This document shows, piece after piece, positions 16,316-25,682 of a stretch of 64,000 nt of DNA. Origin of the DNA: Flavobacteriales bacterium (GTDB taxonomy: Bacteria; Bacteroidota; Bacteroidia; CAIKAF01); assembly GCA_025055635.1 (NCBI GenBank), contig JANWWQ010000004.1:1-64000 (forward strand), read 5' to 3'. Positions within the stretch are counted from its first letter, which is position 1, and the number at the start of each line of letters is the position of its first letter. The notes below the pieces were generated by a model. That model was not told the DNA's origin. It did not search any database and saw only the letters and a program-made list of their open reading frames with translations. A program made the position numbers and the translations under genes.

Positions 16316-18316
16316 ATGAACTTTTTCCGTAATAATCTGGATAAAGCATCCAGCCCTTACTTGTTACAGCACGCCAACAATCCGGTATACTGGCAGATGT
16401 GGACGCCAGAGGTACTTTATGAAGCTAGAAGGCAAAACAAACTGATTCTTTTGAGCATCGGTTACGCCACCTGCCACTGGTGCCATGTGATGGAAAAAGA
16501 AAGCTTTTCTGATCCGCTGGTGGCGGAAATTATGAATAGTCATTACATCTGCATTAAAGTAGACAGAGAGGAGTTGCCTGAAGTGGATGCCTATTATATG
16601 GAAGCCGTCCAATTGATGGGCGTTCCGGGCGGTTGGCCTCTGAACTGTGTGTTGCTGCCTGACGGAAAACCCGTATTTGGAACCACCTATCTGCCCCGGG
16701 AGCGTTGGTTGCGTATTCTTTCAGAACTGGCTCAGCTATGGGCCGAAGATAGGCCCCAATTTGAAGAGTATGCCAAAGAAATAACCTCCAGAATAGAAAG
16801 TGTAAATAATCCAAAAAGCGGGCAGGCTTGGGATGCAGCCCTTTTCTTCCAAAACCTCAGCCGCTGGCAGACCTCTTTCGATGAAGTTTACGGCGGATTT
16901 AAAAGGGCACCAAAATTCCCGCTACCCATAGCGTGGCAATTTTGGCTTCAATATGCCCTGCTGAATGAGGACCACAAAACGGCAGATCATGTACACAGGA
17001 CCCTCTCTAGGATGGTGCTAAGTGGTATTTATGATCAAGTGGAAGGAGGATTTTTCAGATACTCTACAGACATTGCCTGGCATATCCCTCATTTTGAAAA
17101 AATGCTATATGACAATGCCCAGTTGCTAGGCCTGTATGCCACAGCACACCGCCATAGGGCGGAACCTCTTTACCGGCAAGTGGTGAAGCAAACCTTAGAG
17201 TGGCTGGATCAGAACCTGCGCCTCGCTAATGGTTTGTATGCCAGCGGCCTGGATGCCGATTCTGAAGGAGAAGAAGGTCGTTATTACGTTTTTACTGCGG
17301 AAGAACTAAAAGCGGCCTGGGGAAAGGATTACTGCGAGGCTGCCAAAATCTTAGGCGCTCGGGAGGAATTGCAATGGGAAGGCCATTTTCATCTGTTTTT
17401 CAGCGATTTGGACAACTCCGAAGAATGGCCGGCGCTGCGGGAGAAATGCGATGCCTGGTTGAAAGCGCTCAAGCCTTTCCGGAAAAGAAAGGCCAAGCCG
17501 GCCTTAGATAATAAGGCCCTCATGGGCTGGAACGCTCTGCTTATCAAAGGCCTGGCGGAGGCCGCTCTTGCTTTCCCTAATGAGGATTTTATGCCTAGAG
17601 CCTTAAACTTGGCTTCGGTATTTTGGAACCACTTTCGGCTGGGGGATGGCCGCTGGTGCCGGGCCCGCTATGAAGGCCATACTCCCCTGTTGGCACGCGC
17701 CGATGACCTGGCTTTCGCAACCGAAGCGCTAACTTATTTAGCGGCAGTGAGCGGCTGTGATAGCTTATGGGGCCAAGCCAAAGAGCTGGCAGAAACAGCT
17801 ATTGAGCAATTCTATGATCCTCACAAGGGTCTCTTCCACATGCAATCCCGCTCCGATACCCTGTTAATTCCTTCTCACATGTATGAAGTGCAGGATTCGG
17901 TAACACCCTCTGCAAACTCTGTTATGGCCTTCAATCTTTACGTGCTGGGTAATTTTTGGGGCAAATCAGAATGGATAGCTTTAGCTTCCCGCATGATGGA
18001 AACAATGGCTTCAGAGGTGGCGCATTATCCAAGTGCCCATGCATTATGGGCCATGTTGCGACTATATCTTCCTGAAGGACCTGTTTTGGCAGTGGCCCTT
18101 GGTGAAGAAGCTGAGCAGAGAAAAGAAGTGGCCGAACATTTGGTTGCTGGAGTCCTTCCTGTTTTTGGGGCTTTGAACAGCAAACTGGAATTCTTCTCAA
18201 CCCAGGGAAAAAGGAATAGTTCCTCGGGGAGTTTAGGGTGGAGAGCGTGTCATCTTTCGGCTTGCCTACCGCCAGAGCCATCCTTTTCCAGAGTGCGCCT
18301 AAAATCCTCCGGTTGA
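16316..18316 (+). CDS. YyaL-type protein: thioredoxin domain plus glycoside-hydrolase-like toroid
   Basis: At 666 residues this is a full-length DUF255/YyaL (spermatogenesis-associated protein 20-like) protein. The N-terminal thioredoxin-like domain has the motif CHWCHVM (about residues 52-58) and GGWPLNCVLLPDGKP. The rest is an (alpha/alpha) barrel with GGFFRYSTD, PHFEKMLYDNA and DADSEGEEGRYYVF, all diagnostic. The C-terminus ends in the usual cysteine pair (ACHLSACLPPE). The family is widespread, thought to be cytoplasmic and possibly redox-linked to sugar substrates, but no reaction is established. It is the third gene of the BFN-CNT unit. I checked the final 40 residues for a frameshift because they look odd, but the paired-cysteine motif is in frame. 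Confidence 0.9.
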   Translation: MNFFRNNLDKASSPYLLQHANNPVYWQMWTPEVLYEARRQNKLILLSIGYATCHWCHVMEKESFSDPLVAEIMNSHYICIKVDREELPEVDAYYMEAVQLMGVPGGWPLNCVLLPDGKPVFGTTYLPRERWLRILSELAQLWAEDRPQFEEYAKEITSRIESVNNPKSGQAWDAALFFQNLSRWQTSFDEVYGGFKRAPKFPLPIAWQFWLQYALLNEDHKTADHVHRTLSRMVLSGIYDQVEGGFFRYSTDIAWHIPHFEKMLYDNAQLLGLYATAHRHRAEPLYRQVVKQTLEWLDQNLRLANGLYASGLDADSEGEEGRYYVFTAEELKAAWGKDYCEAAKILGAREELQWEGHFHLFFSDLDNSEEWPALREKCDAWLKALKPFRKRKAKPALDNKALMGWNALLIKGLAEAALAFPNEDFMPRALNLASVFWNHFRLGDGRWCRARYEGHTPLLARADDLAFATEALTYLAAVSGCDSLWGQAKELAETAIEQFYDPHKGLFHMQSRSDTLLIPSHMYEVQDSVTPSANSVMAFNLYVLGNFWGKSEWIALASRMMETMASEVAHYPSAHALWAMLRLYLPEGPVLAVALGEEAEQRKEVAEHLVAGVLPVFGALNSKLEFFSTQGKRNSSSGSLGWRACHLSACLPPEPSFSRVRLKSSG

Positions 18317-18404
18317 AAAGTGGAAAAGCCAATAATGTAAAGCTCTCTTAGACTTTTAAAATACGAAAGAGGAAATTTTAACCCACGTAAAACATTTGGA
18401 AAAT

Positions 18405-18436
18405 TTTGGCTTTACACAAAACTCAGAATAACTTTG
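18405..18436 (+). promoter_or_regulatory. Promoter of the Asp-box T9SS protein
   Basis: TTTG at 18405-18408 and TAACTTTG at 18429-18436, 20 bases apart, match the Bacteroidota promoter layout. The gene start follows within about 20 bases. Confidence 0.6.
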
Positions 18437-18457
18437 GGCTGTCTCTAGTTCATGCTT

Positions 18458-20335
18458 ATGAAAAAATCGTTTATTTTTTTCTCGCTTACGTTTCTGGGAG
18501 CTCCGTTAATTGCCCAAACAACCAAGCTCCAGGTGAGAAGGAACGCTCTTTCTGGTGTGGCTTCCAAAATGACCAACTACAAGTACACCGGAGAGGAAAT
18601 CCTCCCCCTTCTCATCACCCAGCCCAAGCCCTATGTAGCGGCAGGGTATGAAACCTATGAAAAAGTGGTGAACCAGGTCATGGTGACCAAAATCGGAATG
18701 ACGCGCTACGATTTACAGACAAATTATTCTGTAGCCAACCGGATTAAATTTTATCCCGATAAAACCGTCACATGCGTGTGGACTATGTCCAAACAGGATA
18801 CCCCCTGGCAGGACCGTGGTACTGGGTATAATTATTGGGACGGCACATCGTGGGCCTTTCCAGATCCTGGGCCTGCAAACCGCATTGAGAGCGTCCGTAT
18901 CGGGTGGCCCTCCCTGGATTTCGTGGAGACAGTCAACAAAAAAGAATTCGTAATTTCCCATAACGCAGCCACCGTAAAACTTCATATCATCGGTCAAGCC
19001 AATAAAGGCAGTATGGCCTGGACAGGAGACACTGATATCAACAGCCTCTCAACCCTGTGGCCACGTTGCAAAACTGGTGGGCCGGATGGAAGCACCATCC
19101 ATTGCATTTCAACCACCGACCCGGCTGGGTCACCCTACCAGGGTATTGTAGCAGCCAATGTGTATTCTCGCAGCTTGGACGGCGGCGCCACCTGGGATCA
19201 GGTAATGACCATCCTGCCAGGTATGGACTCTACCCAGACTGATGGCGGCGGAGGCGATACCTACGCCATAGATGTGCGGGGTAATACGGTGGTTGCGGCT
19301 TTCTTCAATACATTTGAACCCAGTTATATTCTCAAATCCACAGACAATGGTAATACCTGGACCAAAACTGTTTTTGTGAACACCGGCTTTGGAAAATACA
19401 AAGTGGATGGGCAGATTAGCGACCTGAACAACGACAATATCCCCGATACCATAACGAGCACTGACCAAAGCGGAGCCGTCCTTCTGGACCAGAACAATGT
19501 AGCCCACGTGTTTTTTGGCGTCATGCGATATCTGGACGATGTAGACACCGGCGGAACTTACTCTTATTTTCCAGCTACGAGCGGTCTTTTCCACTGGGCA
19601 GAAGGAATGGCTCAGCCGGAATTGATCGCGGATTTGGTGGATGAAAACGCGAACGGAACCATTGATATTACCTCTGTGAACGAGATTGCTCAATTTTTTA
19701 CCTCGCTTACTTCTCATCCTACCGCTACCCTGGGACCCAATGGTGAAATTGCGGTGGCTTATTCCGGGCTTGATGAAAGCCGCCTTAGTGCTTCAGGCAC
19801 CCAACTTCTGCGGCGCTTGTATTTTGTGAAATCCCTGGACGGAGGTGTGACCTGGTCAGAACCAGTTCAGGTGGCTGAAGACGGTGACGATTATGGTGAA
19901 TATATGTTTGCCACGCTAGCACCCAATAGCGATGAAAATATTCGCTTATGGGTTCAGAGGGACTATGAATCTGGTCTCACTGTGCGAGGTGACCAAGATC
20001 CTCCTTCTGATAACGATATCCTGTACTTGCAGCTCACATGGGATTTTGAAGATGCCATTGGATTGAAGAATAATCAAAGCATAGCTCACACAGCTCGCAT
20101 TTACCCTAATCCAGCTAGTCAACAAATCTTTTTAAGTGTTGATTTGAAAAAAGCAGGGATGTATGGGCTGTTCATTTTCAATTCGTTGGGGAGTCAGGTC
20201 TACGCCACCAATGTCTCTCTCTCTCAGGGAGTCAATAGTATCAATTTGCCCATAGAAAATCTGTCCCCCGGCTTATACCATGTGGTATTGAGCCATGAGC
20301 ATGGACGTTTATCTGTACCGTTTATTAAAAAATAA
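18458..20335 (+). CDS. T9SS-exported protein with Asp-box (BNR/sialidase-like) repeats
   Basis: This 625-residue protein starts with a signal peptide (MKKSFIFFSLTF to LIAQ). Three Asp-box motifs of the form S-x-D-x-G-x-T-W are visible: SRSLDGGATW, LKSTDNGNTW and VKSLDGGVTW. They are the turn motifs of six-bladed propellers found in sialidases and in many non-enzymatic secreted proteins. A T9SS type A sorting domain occupies about the last 75 residues (IYPNPASQQ to VPFIKK). I do not see the arginine triad of sialidases convincingly, so an enzymatic role is not claimed. The start is ATG 18458 (MKKS); ATG 18452 two codons earlier is equally possible. It is followed by another T9SS protein with its own promoter. 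Confidence 0.82.
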   Translation: MKKSFIFFSLTFLGAPLIAQTTKLQVRRNALSGVASKMTNYKYTGEEILPLLITQPKPYVAAGYETYEKVVNQVMVTKIGMTRYDLQTNYSVANRIKFYPDKTVTCVWTMSKQDTPWQDRGTGYNYWDGTSWAFPDPGPANRIESVRIGWPSLDFVETVNKKEFVISHNAATVKLHIIGQANKGSMAWTGDTDINSLSTLWPRCKTGGPDGSTIHCISTTDPAGSPYQGIVAANVYSRSLDGGATWDQVMTILPGMDSTQTDGGGGDTYAIDVRGNTVVAAFFNTFEPSYILKSTDNGNTWTKTVFVNTGFGKYKVDGQISDLNNDNIPDTITSTDQSGAVLLDQNNVAHVFFGVMRYLDDVDTGGTYSYFPATSGLFHWAEGMAQPELIADLVDENANGTIDITSVNEIAQFFTSLTSHPTATLGPNGEIAVAYSGLDESRLSASGTQLLRRLYFVKSLDGGVTWSEPVQVAEDGDDYGEYMFATLAPNSDENIRLWVQRDYESGLTVRGDQDPPSDNDILYLQLTWDFEDAIGLKNNQSIAHTARIYPNPASQQIFLSVDLKKAGMYGLFIFNSLGSQVYATNVSLSQGVNSINLPIENLSPGLYHVVLSHEHGRLSVPFIKK

Positions 20336-20383
20336 ACCTTCAGTAAAAAATTATTCTTAGACCGATTAAAATATTAAGCTCTT

Positions 20384-20391
20384 TATTTTTG
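20384..20391 (+). promoter_or_regulatory. -7 promoter element of the 20412 gene
   Basis: TATTTTTG fits TAnnTTTG. Transcription would start near 20397, after the upstream ATG at 20394, which supports ATG 20412 as the true start. A -33 TTTG is not clear. Confidence 0.5.
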
Positions 20392-20411
20392 TCATGTTAA
20401 ACACACCGACC

Positions 20412-21671
20412 ATGAAAAAATCTATTATTCTTTCCGGAGCATGTATCTGTTTAGGCCTTCAGGCTTTCGGTCAAAGAGGCACCATCGCTGTGCCCCGTTT
20501 GCCTTCGGATAAATTGCATAAATCCCTGCACCTGGAATTCGATCGTCTGCGCCCTTTCAATCCGAGTTACAACAAGGCTCCCGAGTTTCGCTGGTTGAAT
20601 TATGGTTTACAGTTGGATACCTATTATTCTCCTGGCATGGCCGCCTTCAACTTTATGCATAACTTCCCGGACAGCACGATCGTGTTGGGTCTAACCTCCA
20701 GCGGGGAAGTAGTCTATCCATGGATCCACAAAACCGCTACCATTCTGGATCCTAAAAACATGCCTGATCCTTGGATTACTCCCACCACCTCCTATACCCT
20801 GGATTCCATAGGTTTTGCCTATGCTTATTTGCGTTCACTGCCCCCCTCCGTAATTGACAGCGTGATTGTAGAAATTATCAAGCATGACGATGCCTTAGTG
20901 TACACGGGTATTGGAGGCCAATATATCTGGCAGGATATTGAATATGATTACACGACCAACAGTATTAAACCTTATCAGGTGATCAAAAGAATCGCCATTC
21001 CCCTTACAGAAAATGATACTACTTCTATTGCGGCTGAAATCCTTTTACCTGTAACGGGTGTTCCCGTACAACAAGGTAATAGACGTATTGGGGCTGTGAT
21101 TTCCTTTAAACCGGGCTTTACATGGACAATTACAGATAGTCTTTTTCAGAAAAATGTGTTTTTCCAGGTTTCCATGGAGCAAAACGGAGATAATACTGAT
21201 CCTTCTTTTTACGGAACACCCAACGATCCTAACTCTGACCTGAACTGTTCTTTCATATTGCCTCCCTCTGTACGGTATAACTTCAATACCAATGGTTGGA
21301 ATGGGTACTTAATTCCTACGTGGGCCTTTGTGACCGCATTTCCTTTTGAACATCACTTAATCTACTTCGGCCTAACAGCTGACCTTGCCTCAGTGAAAAC
21401 AGAGGATCCCGCCGTTGAGCTTTTCAATGCTTTACCAGTACCTGCTGATCAGACGCTGACATTAAACATTCAGATGGCCCGGGCTTCCTCTGCTTCCGTG
21501 CGAATAAGCGATTTGACAGGCCGTACGCTGAGCAGCTCCAATATCGGACTATTGACGCCCGGTTTTCAGTCGTTGCAAATTCCGGTTGCTTCCCTGGCTA
21601 CAGGCCACTATCTGTTGTGGCTGCAAACGGAAAGCGGTATTACGGCTCGGAAAATTATCGTGAAGCATTAA
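20412..21671 (+). CDS. T9SS type A secreted protein of unknown function
   Basis: The 419-residue product has a signal peptide (MKKSIILSG to QAFGQ) and a T9SS type A sorting domain over about the last 85 residues (LFNALPVPADQ to KIIVKH). The central 300 residues are beta-rich with many aromatic and aspartate/asparagine residues and match no family that I recognise. It is exported and probably attached to the cell surface or released. The start at ATG 20412 was preferred over ATG 20394, because the promoter element ending at 20391 puts the transcript start between them. It follows another T9SS protein gene by 76 bases and ends before a strong terminator. Confidence 0.75.
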   Translation: MKKSIILSGACICLGLQAFGQRGTIAVPRLPSDKLHKSLHLEFDRLRPFNPSYNKAPEFRWLNYGLQLDTYYSPGMAAFNFMHNFPDSTIVLGLTSSGEVVYPWIHKTATILDPKNMPDPWITPTTSYTLDSIGFAYAYLRSLPPSVIDSVIVEIIKHDDALVYTGIGGQYIWQDIEYDYTTNSIKPYQVIKRIAIPLTENDTTSIAAEILLPVTGVPVQQGNRRIGAVISFKPGFTWTITDSLFQKNVFFQVSMEQNGDNTDPSFYGTPNDPNSDLNCSFILPPSVRYNFNTNGWNGYLIPTWAFVTAFPFEHHLIYFGLTADLASVKTEDPAVELFNALPVPADQTLTLNIQMARASSASVRISDLTGRTLSSSNIGLLTPGFQSLQIPVASLATGHYLLWLQTESGITARKIIVKH

Positions 21672-21694
21672 TGCTAACCTTTTATCAGCATGAG

Positions 21695-21723
21695 AAAGCC
21701 CTGCCGAGGCAGGGCTTTTTTTT
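21695..21723 (+). terminator. Rho-independent terminator
   Basis: AAAGCCCTGCC (21695-21705) pairs with GGCAGGGCTTT (21708-21718) across a two-to-four base loop, followed by a T-run. It lies 24 bases after the stop of the upstream T9SS gene. Confidence 0.9.
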
Positions 21724-22053
21724 CGTTGATTTTGCGTTCCCGTCTTGACAAGCAAGCTCCTACAGTGTTTATAAGATTATAAATTCAATCGTCTGCCAGT
21801 CAAGGGGCTCACAAATTTTTTTTATGGAAATGGCCTTACATGCTTTCGGACGATTTTAGGGAAAATCTAAAATTAATTGTTTGAAATGAATTAATAGTAT
21901 TTTCCGGATTGTAACCGGGCCTAAAGGGCACCAAACAATCCATTTGTATTCAGTCTCTCGCTTTCAAGAGAGGGATTTAAGATTGCTGCTCACGTTCAGG
22001 AAATCTTTCCAAGGAGATGTTCTGGCCCGCATAAAATCGCCCCGTGTAAAAAC
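21724..22053. other. Intergenic region between convergent genes
   Basis: About 330 bases between the terminator and the stop codon of the transglycosylase gene. No RNA gene, protein or repeat was recognised. Confidence 0.5.
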
Positions 22054-23604
22054 CTATGCCAATGGCTTGATTTTAAGACGATCGCCCACCTTTAAGTGTT
22101 TGCTGCGGAGGTTATTGAGACGCATGATTTGAGCAACGGGGACAGCGTATTTTCTGGAAATAGAATATAAGGTTTCGCCGCTACGCACCCTGTGATATTT
22201 ATATTGAATGGGGGAATGCGATTTATTTGTTGAGGAAGCAGCAGGGGCAGGCGAAGAAGCCGAAAAGACTTCTTCCGGCACTTGCTCTTTTTTAATAAGC
22301 AATTTCTGGCCGGGACTTATGACATCGGAGCTAAGAGCGTTCCACCGCTTCAGGTCATACACGCGCACCTCGTATTTACGAGCAATACTTGACAAGTATT
22401 CTCCCCTTTTCACAACGTGGTAAAATTCTTTTGTTTGCGGCATGATTTTCCGGATGGTATCAGGAGTCGGCAAGGCCGCGGCAACCACACTGTCCGCAGA
22501 GGCTGTAAAAACGGGCTCCAGAAACCTGTAAAGCTGTTCTTCGTTAGCCATGAATTCACCTATGTACTTTTTGGGAATGAAAAGGGGATAAGGCTTGTAA
22601 TTTCCTGGAATCTGATCCTTCACGTACATGGGATTGAGAAACCGCAGATCCTCTACAGGAATTCCGAGGACCTGGGAAATCTGCTGAAAAGTAACATGGC
22701 GATAAATCGTTACACTATCAATTTCCTGATTGAAAAATTTAGGTTGTAATGGAAACAGATTGTGCTCTTTATAGTAGTTCATGACATACACCACGGCGAT
22801 AAAGGCCGGCACATAGCTTTGGGTTTCCCGCGGCAGAAAAGGCCTCACTTCCCAGTAGTTCATTTTACCACCGGAACGGCGGATAGCCTTGTTAATGGTG
22901 CCCGGTCCGGCATTATAAGCTGCCAGGGCTAAATTCCAATCGTTATAAAGACTGTAGAGATATTTGAGGTAGCGGCATGCCGCTTCCGTGGCTTTTTCGG
23001 GAGAGCACCGCTCGTCCACATAAGAATTGACATTCAGATCATACAGGAGCCCGGTACGGTACATAAACTGCCAAATACCCGTAGCACCGGCCGGAGAACG
23101 GGCAATAGGGTTCAGCGCTGATTCTACGACGGCGAGATACTTCAGTTCCAACGGGAGCCCATGGCGCAAAAGCTTTTCTTCAAACATAGGAAAATACAGC
23201 TGGGCCAGGGCAAGAACACGGGGGACGATGTGCCGTTTACGGCGGGTGTATAAATCAATAAAACTCTTAACCTGCTCATTAAAAACAAGTTCAAAAGGAG
23301 TCAGAGCATCCAGTTTGCGTATACGCTGTTCAAAAACCGCATCAGGATACCAGGGCACCGAATCCAGGGGGAATTTGTACACGTTAAGGCGCTCACGGTC
23401 AGCCGTGAAACGGGAATTATTGAAAAAATTTACCACTTCCAGCGAATCAATCATGGCCAACACCGGATCGTCCTTAAGGAGCCCCGGAAGCTGGCCATGC
23501 AAAGCAAAGCATCCCCAAAACCAAGAAATGCTGAGAAAGAATGAAGCTTTCCAGCCAGAGAGTTTCCGGAAAAAACGGGTTTTTAACAAACCGGTTTTTG
23601 GCAA
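22054..23604 (-). CDS. Lytic transglycosylase with two LysM domains (MltD-like)
   Basis: The 516-residue protein carries a signal sequence (about residues 1-37), an SLT lytic transglycosylase domain (about 120-270) and two LysM peptidoglycan-binding repeats at the C-terminus (YHVVKRGEYLSSIARKYEV and YHRVRSGETLYSISRKYAV). The catalytic glutamate lies in VVESALNP, followed by GATGIWQFM and ALAAYNAGPG, the standard SLT motifs. It would cut the glycan strands of peptidoglycan with formation of 1,6-anhydro ends, during growth or envelope remodelling, in the periplasm. The start appears to be TTG at 23604; no ATG precedes the signal sequence. It is monocistronic and divergent from the PRPP synthase gene. 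Confidence 0.9.
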   Translation of the reverse strand: MPKTGLLKTRFFRKLSGWKASFFLSISWFWGCFALHGQLPGLLKDDPVLAMIDSLEVVNFFNNSRFTADRERLNVYKFPLDSVPWYPDAVFEQRIRKLDALTPFELVFNEQVKSFIDLYTRRKRHIVPRVLALAQLYFPMFEEKLLRHGLPLELKYLAVVESALNPIARSPAGATGIWQFMYRTGLLYDLNVNSYVDERCSPEKATEAACRYLKYLYSLYNDWNLALAAYNAGPGTINKAIRRSGGKMNYWEVRPFLPRETQSYVPAFIAVVYVMNYYKEHNLFPLQPKFFNQEIDSVTIYRHVTFQQISQVLGIPVEDLRFLNPMYVKDQIPGNYKPYPLFIPKKYIGEFMANEEQLYRFLEPVFTASADSVVAAALPTPDTIRKIMPQTKEFYHVVKRGEYLSSIARKYEVRVYDLKRWNALSSDVISPGQKLLIKKEQVPEEVFSASSPAPAASSTNKSHSPIQYKYHRVRSGETLYSISRKYAVPVAQIMRLNNLRSKHLKVGDRLKIKPLA

Positions 23605-23701
23605 TTATACGGCAGAATTGGAAAAAAGATATAAGTTCTCTTATATATTAGGAAAACTTTAACAAAATTGGACTATTCAAAAGGGGATTGAAGGAACAAG
23701 G

Positions 23702-23733
23702 TTTGATTTTCCGAAGAATAAAGGCTACATTTG
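23702..23733 (+). promoter_or_regulatory. Promoter of prs-rplY
   Basis: TTTG at 23702-23705 and TACATTTG at 23726-23733 are 20 bases apart. The start codon follows 19 bases downstream. Confidence 0.65.
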
Positions 23734-23752
23734 CGGCCCCAAAATAAAAGGG

Positions 23753-24685
23753 ATGTCCGCAGTTCCAAAAATCTTTGCCGGTTCCGCATCCCTTGAGCTG
23801 GGCCGTAAAATTGCTGAAGCCTACGGAATTTCGTTGGGTTCAGTTAAGCTGAATCGCTTCAGCGACGGCGAAATGCAACCTAGCTTTGAAGATTCCGTAC
23901 GAGGAGACGACGTCTTTATTGTTCAAAGCACCACCCCTCCCGCTGATAATATTCTGGAACTGCTGCTCATGGTAGACGCCGCCAAGCGGGCTTCAGCCCG
24001 GCAGATCGTGGCAGTGATTCCCTATTATGGATATGCCCGCCAGGATCGTAAGGACAAGCCCCGTGTTTCTATAGGAGCCAAGCTTATAGCCAATTTGCTG
24101 ACGGCGGCTGGTGTTACACGTATCATGACCATGGACTTGCATGCCGACCAGATCCAAGGCTTTTTTGATGTGCCGGTGGACCACCTGTTTGCCAGCACGA
24201 TTTTCGTTCCTTACATTCAAAGTCTGGGGCTGGAAAACATGGTTATTGCTGCCCCCGACATTGGGGGTTCCAAAAGGGCCAATTCTTACGCCAAATATCT
24301 GAATTGTGAGATGGCCTTATGCTACAAGCAGCGTAAAGTGGCTAACGAGGTGGAAAGTATGACGGTAATCGGAGATGTGGCGGGGAAAAATGTGATCATG
24401 CTGGACGACATGATTGACACGGGGGGCACCCTAACGCGTGCGGCTGAAATGATGATGGAACGCGGAGCCCTGAGTGTGAGGGCCTTGTGTACGCATCCAG
24501 TCCTCTCTGGGAATGCCTTGGAACGTATTGAAAATTCCCTACTAACTGAAGTGGTGGTCACCGACACCATCCCCTTAAGCCGTCCTTCTCCGAAAATTGT
24601 AGTGCTATCCTGCGCAGAATTGTTTAGCAATACTATCTACAAATTGCTCCATGATGAATCCATCAGTTCCCAATTCATTTTCTAA
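23753..24685 (+). CDS. prs: Ribose-phosphate pyrophosphokinase
   Basis: This enzyme makes 5-phosphoribosyl 1-diphosphate from ribose 5-phosphate and ATP, the precursor of nucleotides, histidine and NAD. At 310 residues it is the normal length. Conserved elements include the N-terminal FAGSASLELGRKIAE, the ATP loop YARQDRKDKPR (about residues 97-107), the divalent-metal and PRPP motif MTMDLHADQIQGFF, and the ribose-phosphate loop LDDMIDTGGT (about residues 221-230). The subunits assemble into hexamers in the cytoplasm. It is followed after 13 bases by rplY, an arrangement common in bacteria, where the next gene is often pth; here pth is absent. Confidence 0.97.
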   Translation: MSAVPKIFAGSASLELGRKIAEAYGISLGSVKLNRFSDGEMQPSFEDSVRGDDVFIVQSTTPPADNILELLLMVDAAKRASARQIVAVIPYYGYARQDRKDKPRVSIGAKLIANLLTAAGVTRIMTMDLHADQIQGFFDVPVDHLFASTIFVPYIQSLGLENMVIAAPDIGGSKRANSYAKYLNCEMALCYKQRKVANEVESMTVIGDVAGKNVIMLDDMIDTGGTLTRAAEMMMERGALSVRALCTHPVLSGNALERIENSLLTEVVVTDTIPLSRPSPKIVVLSCAELFSNTIYKLLHDESISSQFIF

Positions 24686-24698
24686 ACCATAACATCTT

Positions 24699-25277
24699 AT
24701 GAAAACTCTTTCTATCCCTGCAAAAAATCGAAGCAAAACTGGAAAAGCTGATAGCCGCAATATTCGTCGTCAAGGGCTGGTACCATGTAATCTTTACGGT
24801 CCATCTGGAAATTTCGCCTTGATGGCTGACGAAAGGCATCTGAAGAAATTGGTTTTCACCCCTGAAGTGTTTCTGGCCGAGCTGCATATTGAGGGGGGAC
24901 CCACCGTGCGCGCCGTGGTTAAAGAAACCCAGTTTCATCCGGTAACAGATCGCATCTTGCACATGGATTTCCATGAAGTATCTGACGACCGTCCTGTGAA
25001 GGTGTTTTTACCAGTGCGTATTGTGGGTAATGCAGCCGGAGTGAGGGCCGGAGGACGACTCAAAACTGTGGTACGTAAGCTGCAGGTACAAGGCCTTATT
25101 AAAGATTTACCTGATTTTGTGGATATAGATGTTACCCCTTTGGAAATCGGGGATTCTATTCGTGTTAAAGACTTAAAAATTCCAGGCGTGCGGTTTTTGG
25201 ACAGCCCCCAGAATGTGATTGTGAACGTAGCAGCCACCCGTGCCAGCTTGAAGGAAGAGGCATCTGCTAAAAGCTGA
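24699..25277 (+). CDS. rplY: 50S ribosomal protein L25 (CTC form)
   Basis: A 192-residue protein of the L25/TL5/CTC family, which binds 5S rRNA in the large ribosomal subunit. The N-terminal L25 domain is seen in RNIRRQGLVPCNLYG (residues 22-36), and the C-terminal beta domain in GRLKTVVRKLQVQ, LPDFVDIDVTPLEIGDSIRVKDL. It has the longer two-domain form, as in Thermus TL5. Translation is probably linked with prs, 13 bases upstream. Nothing unusual is seen. The gene is convergent with the rhodanese gene at 25359. Confidence 0.95.
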   Translation: MKTLSIPAKNRSKTGKADSRNIRRQGLVPCNLYGPSGNFALMADERHLKKLVFTPEVFLAELHIEGGPTVRAVVKETQFHPVTDRILHMDFHEVSDDRPVKVFLPVRIVGNAAGVRAGGRLKTVVRKLQVQGLIKDLPDFVDIDVTPLEIGDSIRVKDLKIPGVRFLDSPQNVIVNVAATRASLKEEASAKS

Positions 25278-25358
25278 TAACGCGTACTTTTCATCCATTC
25301 TTTTATTAAACACAGACTGAAAGCTGACCTGTGATGGTAAGCTAAAGGGGATGTCTGG

Positions 25359-25682
25359 TTAGTATAACTTAAATGTCGGGTCTACTTCTGCCAGCCAGGC
25401 AAGTAGACCTCCTCGCAGGCTCAAAATACGGGTGAAGCCGTGTTCACTGATAAGATAGCGAGCCACCTGGGAGCTGCGGGTTCCAGAGCGACACAGACAT
25501 ACCACAGGAATATGACGAGGCACTTCATGGTGCCTCAGGGCTATCTCTCCAGAAGGAATGTTTATAGAAGGTAGGTGGCCGTACTCGTATTCATAATCTT
25601 CCCTCACGTCCAATATCAGGAATTCCTCGGGTGTTCGGATAAGCCATTCCCGGAGTTCACCGGGTTGTATTTCCTGCAACAT
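25359..25682 (-). CDS. Single-domain rhodanese-like protein
   Basis: A single rhodanese domain of 107 residues with LDVREDYEYEYGHLP and the active-site loop CLCRSGTRS, in which the second cysteine would carry persulfide sulfur. It may act as a cytoplasmic sulfurtransferase. The start was placed at ATG 25682 because the domain begins there (MLQEIQPGEL). It overlaps the end of the phosphosulfolactate synthase gene by 26 bases, so the two are probably in one unit with the TPR gene upstream. Its sulfur acceptor is unknown. Confidence 0.85.
   Translation of the reverse strand: MLQEIQPGELREWLIRTPEEFLILDVREDYEYEYGHLPSINIPSGEIALRHHEVPRHIPVVCLCRSGTRSSQVARYLISEHGFTRILSLRGGLLAWLAEVDPTFKLY

Noticed and set aside
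18180..18316. Possible frameshift at the end of the YyaL-type gene.
   Set aside because: The last residues look unusual, but the paired-cysteine ending (ACHLSACLPPE) typical of the family is in frame and the length is normal.
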